NCBI GenBank assembly: GCA_947378965.1
Contig: CANCMG010000047.1
Coordinates: 1 to 32,129, forward strand
Source: Alcaligenaceae bacterium
GTDB taxonomy: Bacteria; Pseudomonadota; Gammaproteobacteria; Burkholderiales; Burkholderiaceae_B
Direction: 5' to 3'
DNA length: 32,129 nt
The position numbers and the translations under genes are program-made. Shown here in pieces: positions 31,774 through 32,129 of this stretch. Under the pieces are notes generated by a model, which worked only from the letters and a program-made list of their open reading frames with translations, was not told the DNA's origin and ran no database searches. Numbering within the stretch: position 1 is the first letter of the stretch; each line of letters starts with the position of its first letter.

Positions 31774-32129
31774 TTCTGCTCGTGCGAAATGCAGATTTTT
31801 CCAAACTGCGCACCGCTTTTAAGATACGTAAAGGCTTCTTTCAATTCAGTAAAGTCAAATACACGGTCAATCACTGGCCTAATTTGATGCTGCGTCATCG
31901 CCCGCAACAAAGCCTCAAACGCATCACGATTGCCCACCGTGATCCCCTGCAAACGCACTTGACGCGTAATGATTAAACCTAACGACGCAGACATCGCAAT
32001 ACCCGACAAAATTCCAATCATCGATAAGGTGCCGCCTGGCCGAATACAACGCAATGACTGTGGCAAGGTTTTTTCACCTCCTAGCTCTACGATGTGGTCA
32101 TAGCCGTTGCCGTCGGTCAATTCACGTGA
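31770..32129 (-). CDS. Zinc-type alcohol dehydrogenase/quinone reductase (MDR), C-terminal part
   Basis: The last 119 codons of a medium-chain dehydrogenase/reductase are visible; the reading frame stays open to the right edge. GYDHIVELGGEKTLPQSLRC and IRPGGTLSMIGILSG match the second half of the Rossmann domain, and VFDFTELKEAFTYLKSGAQF with GKICI is the normal C-terminal end of the fold. Catalytic zinc residues would lie beyond the edge. Its stop overlaps the ligase start, so it may oxidise an alcohol or reduce an enone to give the acid activated by the ligase, which is inference. Confidence 0.88.
   Translation of the reverse strand, partial: SRELTDGNGYDHIVELGGEKTLPQSLRCIRPGGTLSMIGILSGIAMSASLGLIITRQVRLQGITVGNRDAFEALLRAMTQHQIRPVIDRVFDFTELKEAFTYLKSGAQFGKICISHEQK

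Noticed and set aside
31486-31887. 133-codon plus-strand open frame
   Set aside because: It is antisense to the ligase and dehydrogenase genes and resembles no protein family.

Overview
The window looks like an accessory catabolic region of a betaproteobacterium, most likely Burkholderiales and close to Alcaligenaceae (Bordetella/Achromobacter/Castellaniella-like). The reasons are five Bug/TctC-type periplasmic binding proteins with no membrane partners, many class III CoA-transferases and acyl-CoA enzymes, and moderate GC. No rRNA, tRNA, CRISPR array, intact insertion sequence or transcription factor outside the toxin-antitoxin loci was seen.

Layout. 1-399 (minus) is the start of a Bug protein. 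674-12975 (plus) is a long co-oriented acyl-CoA catabolic cluster: class III CoA-transferase, MenB/BadI-like crotonase, AMP-forming CoA ligase, enoyl-CoA hydratase, SDR dehydrogenase, acyl-CoA dehydrogenase, 3-hydroxyacyl-CoA dehydrogenase, a separate 3HCDH C-terminal-like protein, an alpha-methylacyl-CoA racemase-like enzyme, a LivK-type binding protein and a Bug protein. Ligase, dehydrogenase, hydratase, hydroxyacyl dehydrogenase and ring hydrolase together match the AliA-AliB-BadK-BadH-BadI logic for opening a cyclohexanecarboxylate-type ring. No thiolase is present. I infer a route for an alicyclic or alpha-branched carboxylic acid; the substrate is unknown.

12978-16793 holds an SDR with no classical catalytic residues (minus), a Bug protein and a COG2509-like FAD protein. 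16870-17463 is an intact HigBA-type toxin-antitoxin pair (minus). 17627-25026 is an amide/peptide section: D-aminoacylase-like deacylase (minus), M20D amidohydrolase translationally linked to a Bug protein (plus), M20 peptidase and a conserved hypothetical (minus), and an MFS transporter (plus). A second HigA at 24992-25297 lies beside a 77-bp deletion scar of its toxin.

25671-30233 (plus) encodes a divergent SucCD-like acyl-CoA synthetase pair, an acyl-CoA dehydrogenase lacking both usual catalytic glutamates, and another Bug protein. 30226-32129 (minus) holds a second AMP-forming ligase and the C-terminal part of a zinc-type alcohol dehydrogenase/reductase cut by the window edge.

The most unusual features are decayed short tandem duplications in several intergenic spacers (best at 10531-10637), with a related in-frame 15-bp repeat inside the ligase at 3644-3703; hairpins just upstream of two Bug genes; the higB deletion scar; and two enzymes that keep their fold but have lost canonical catalytic residues.
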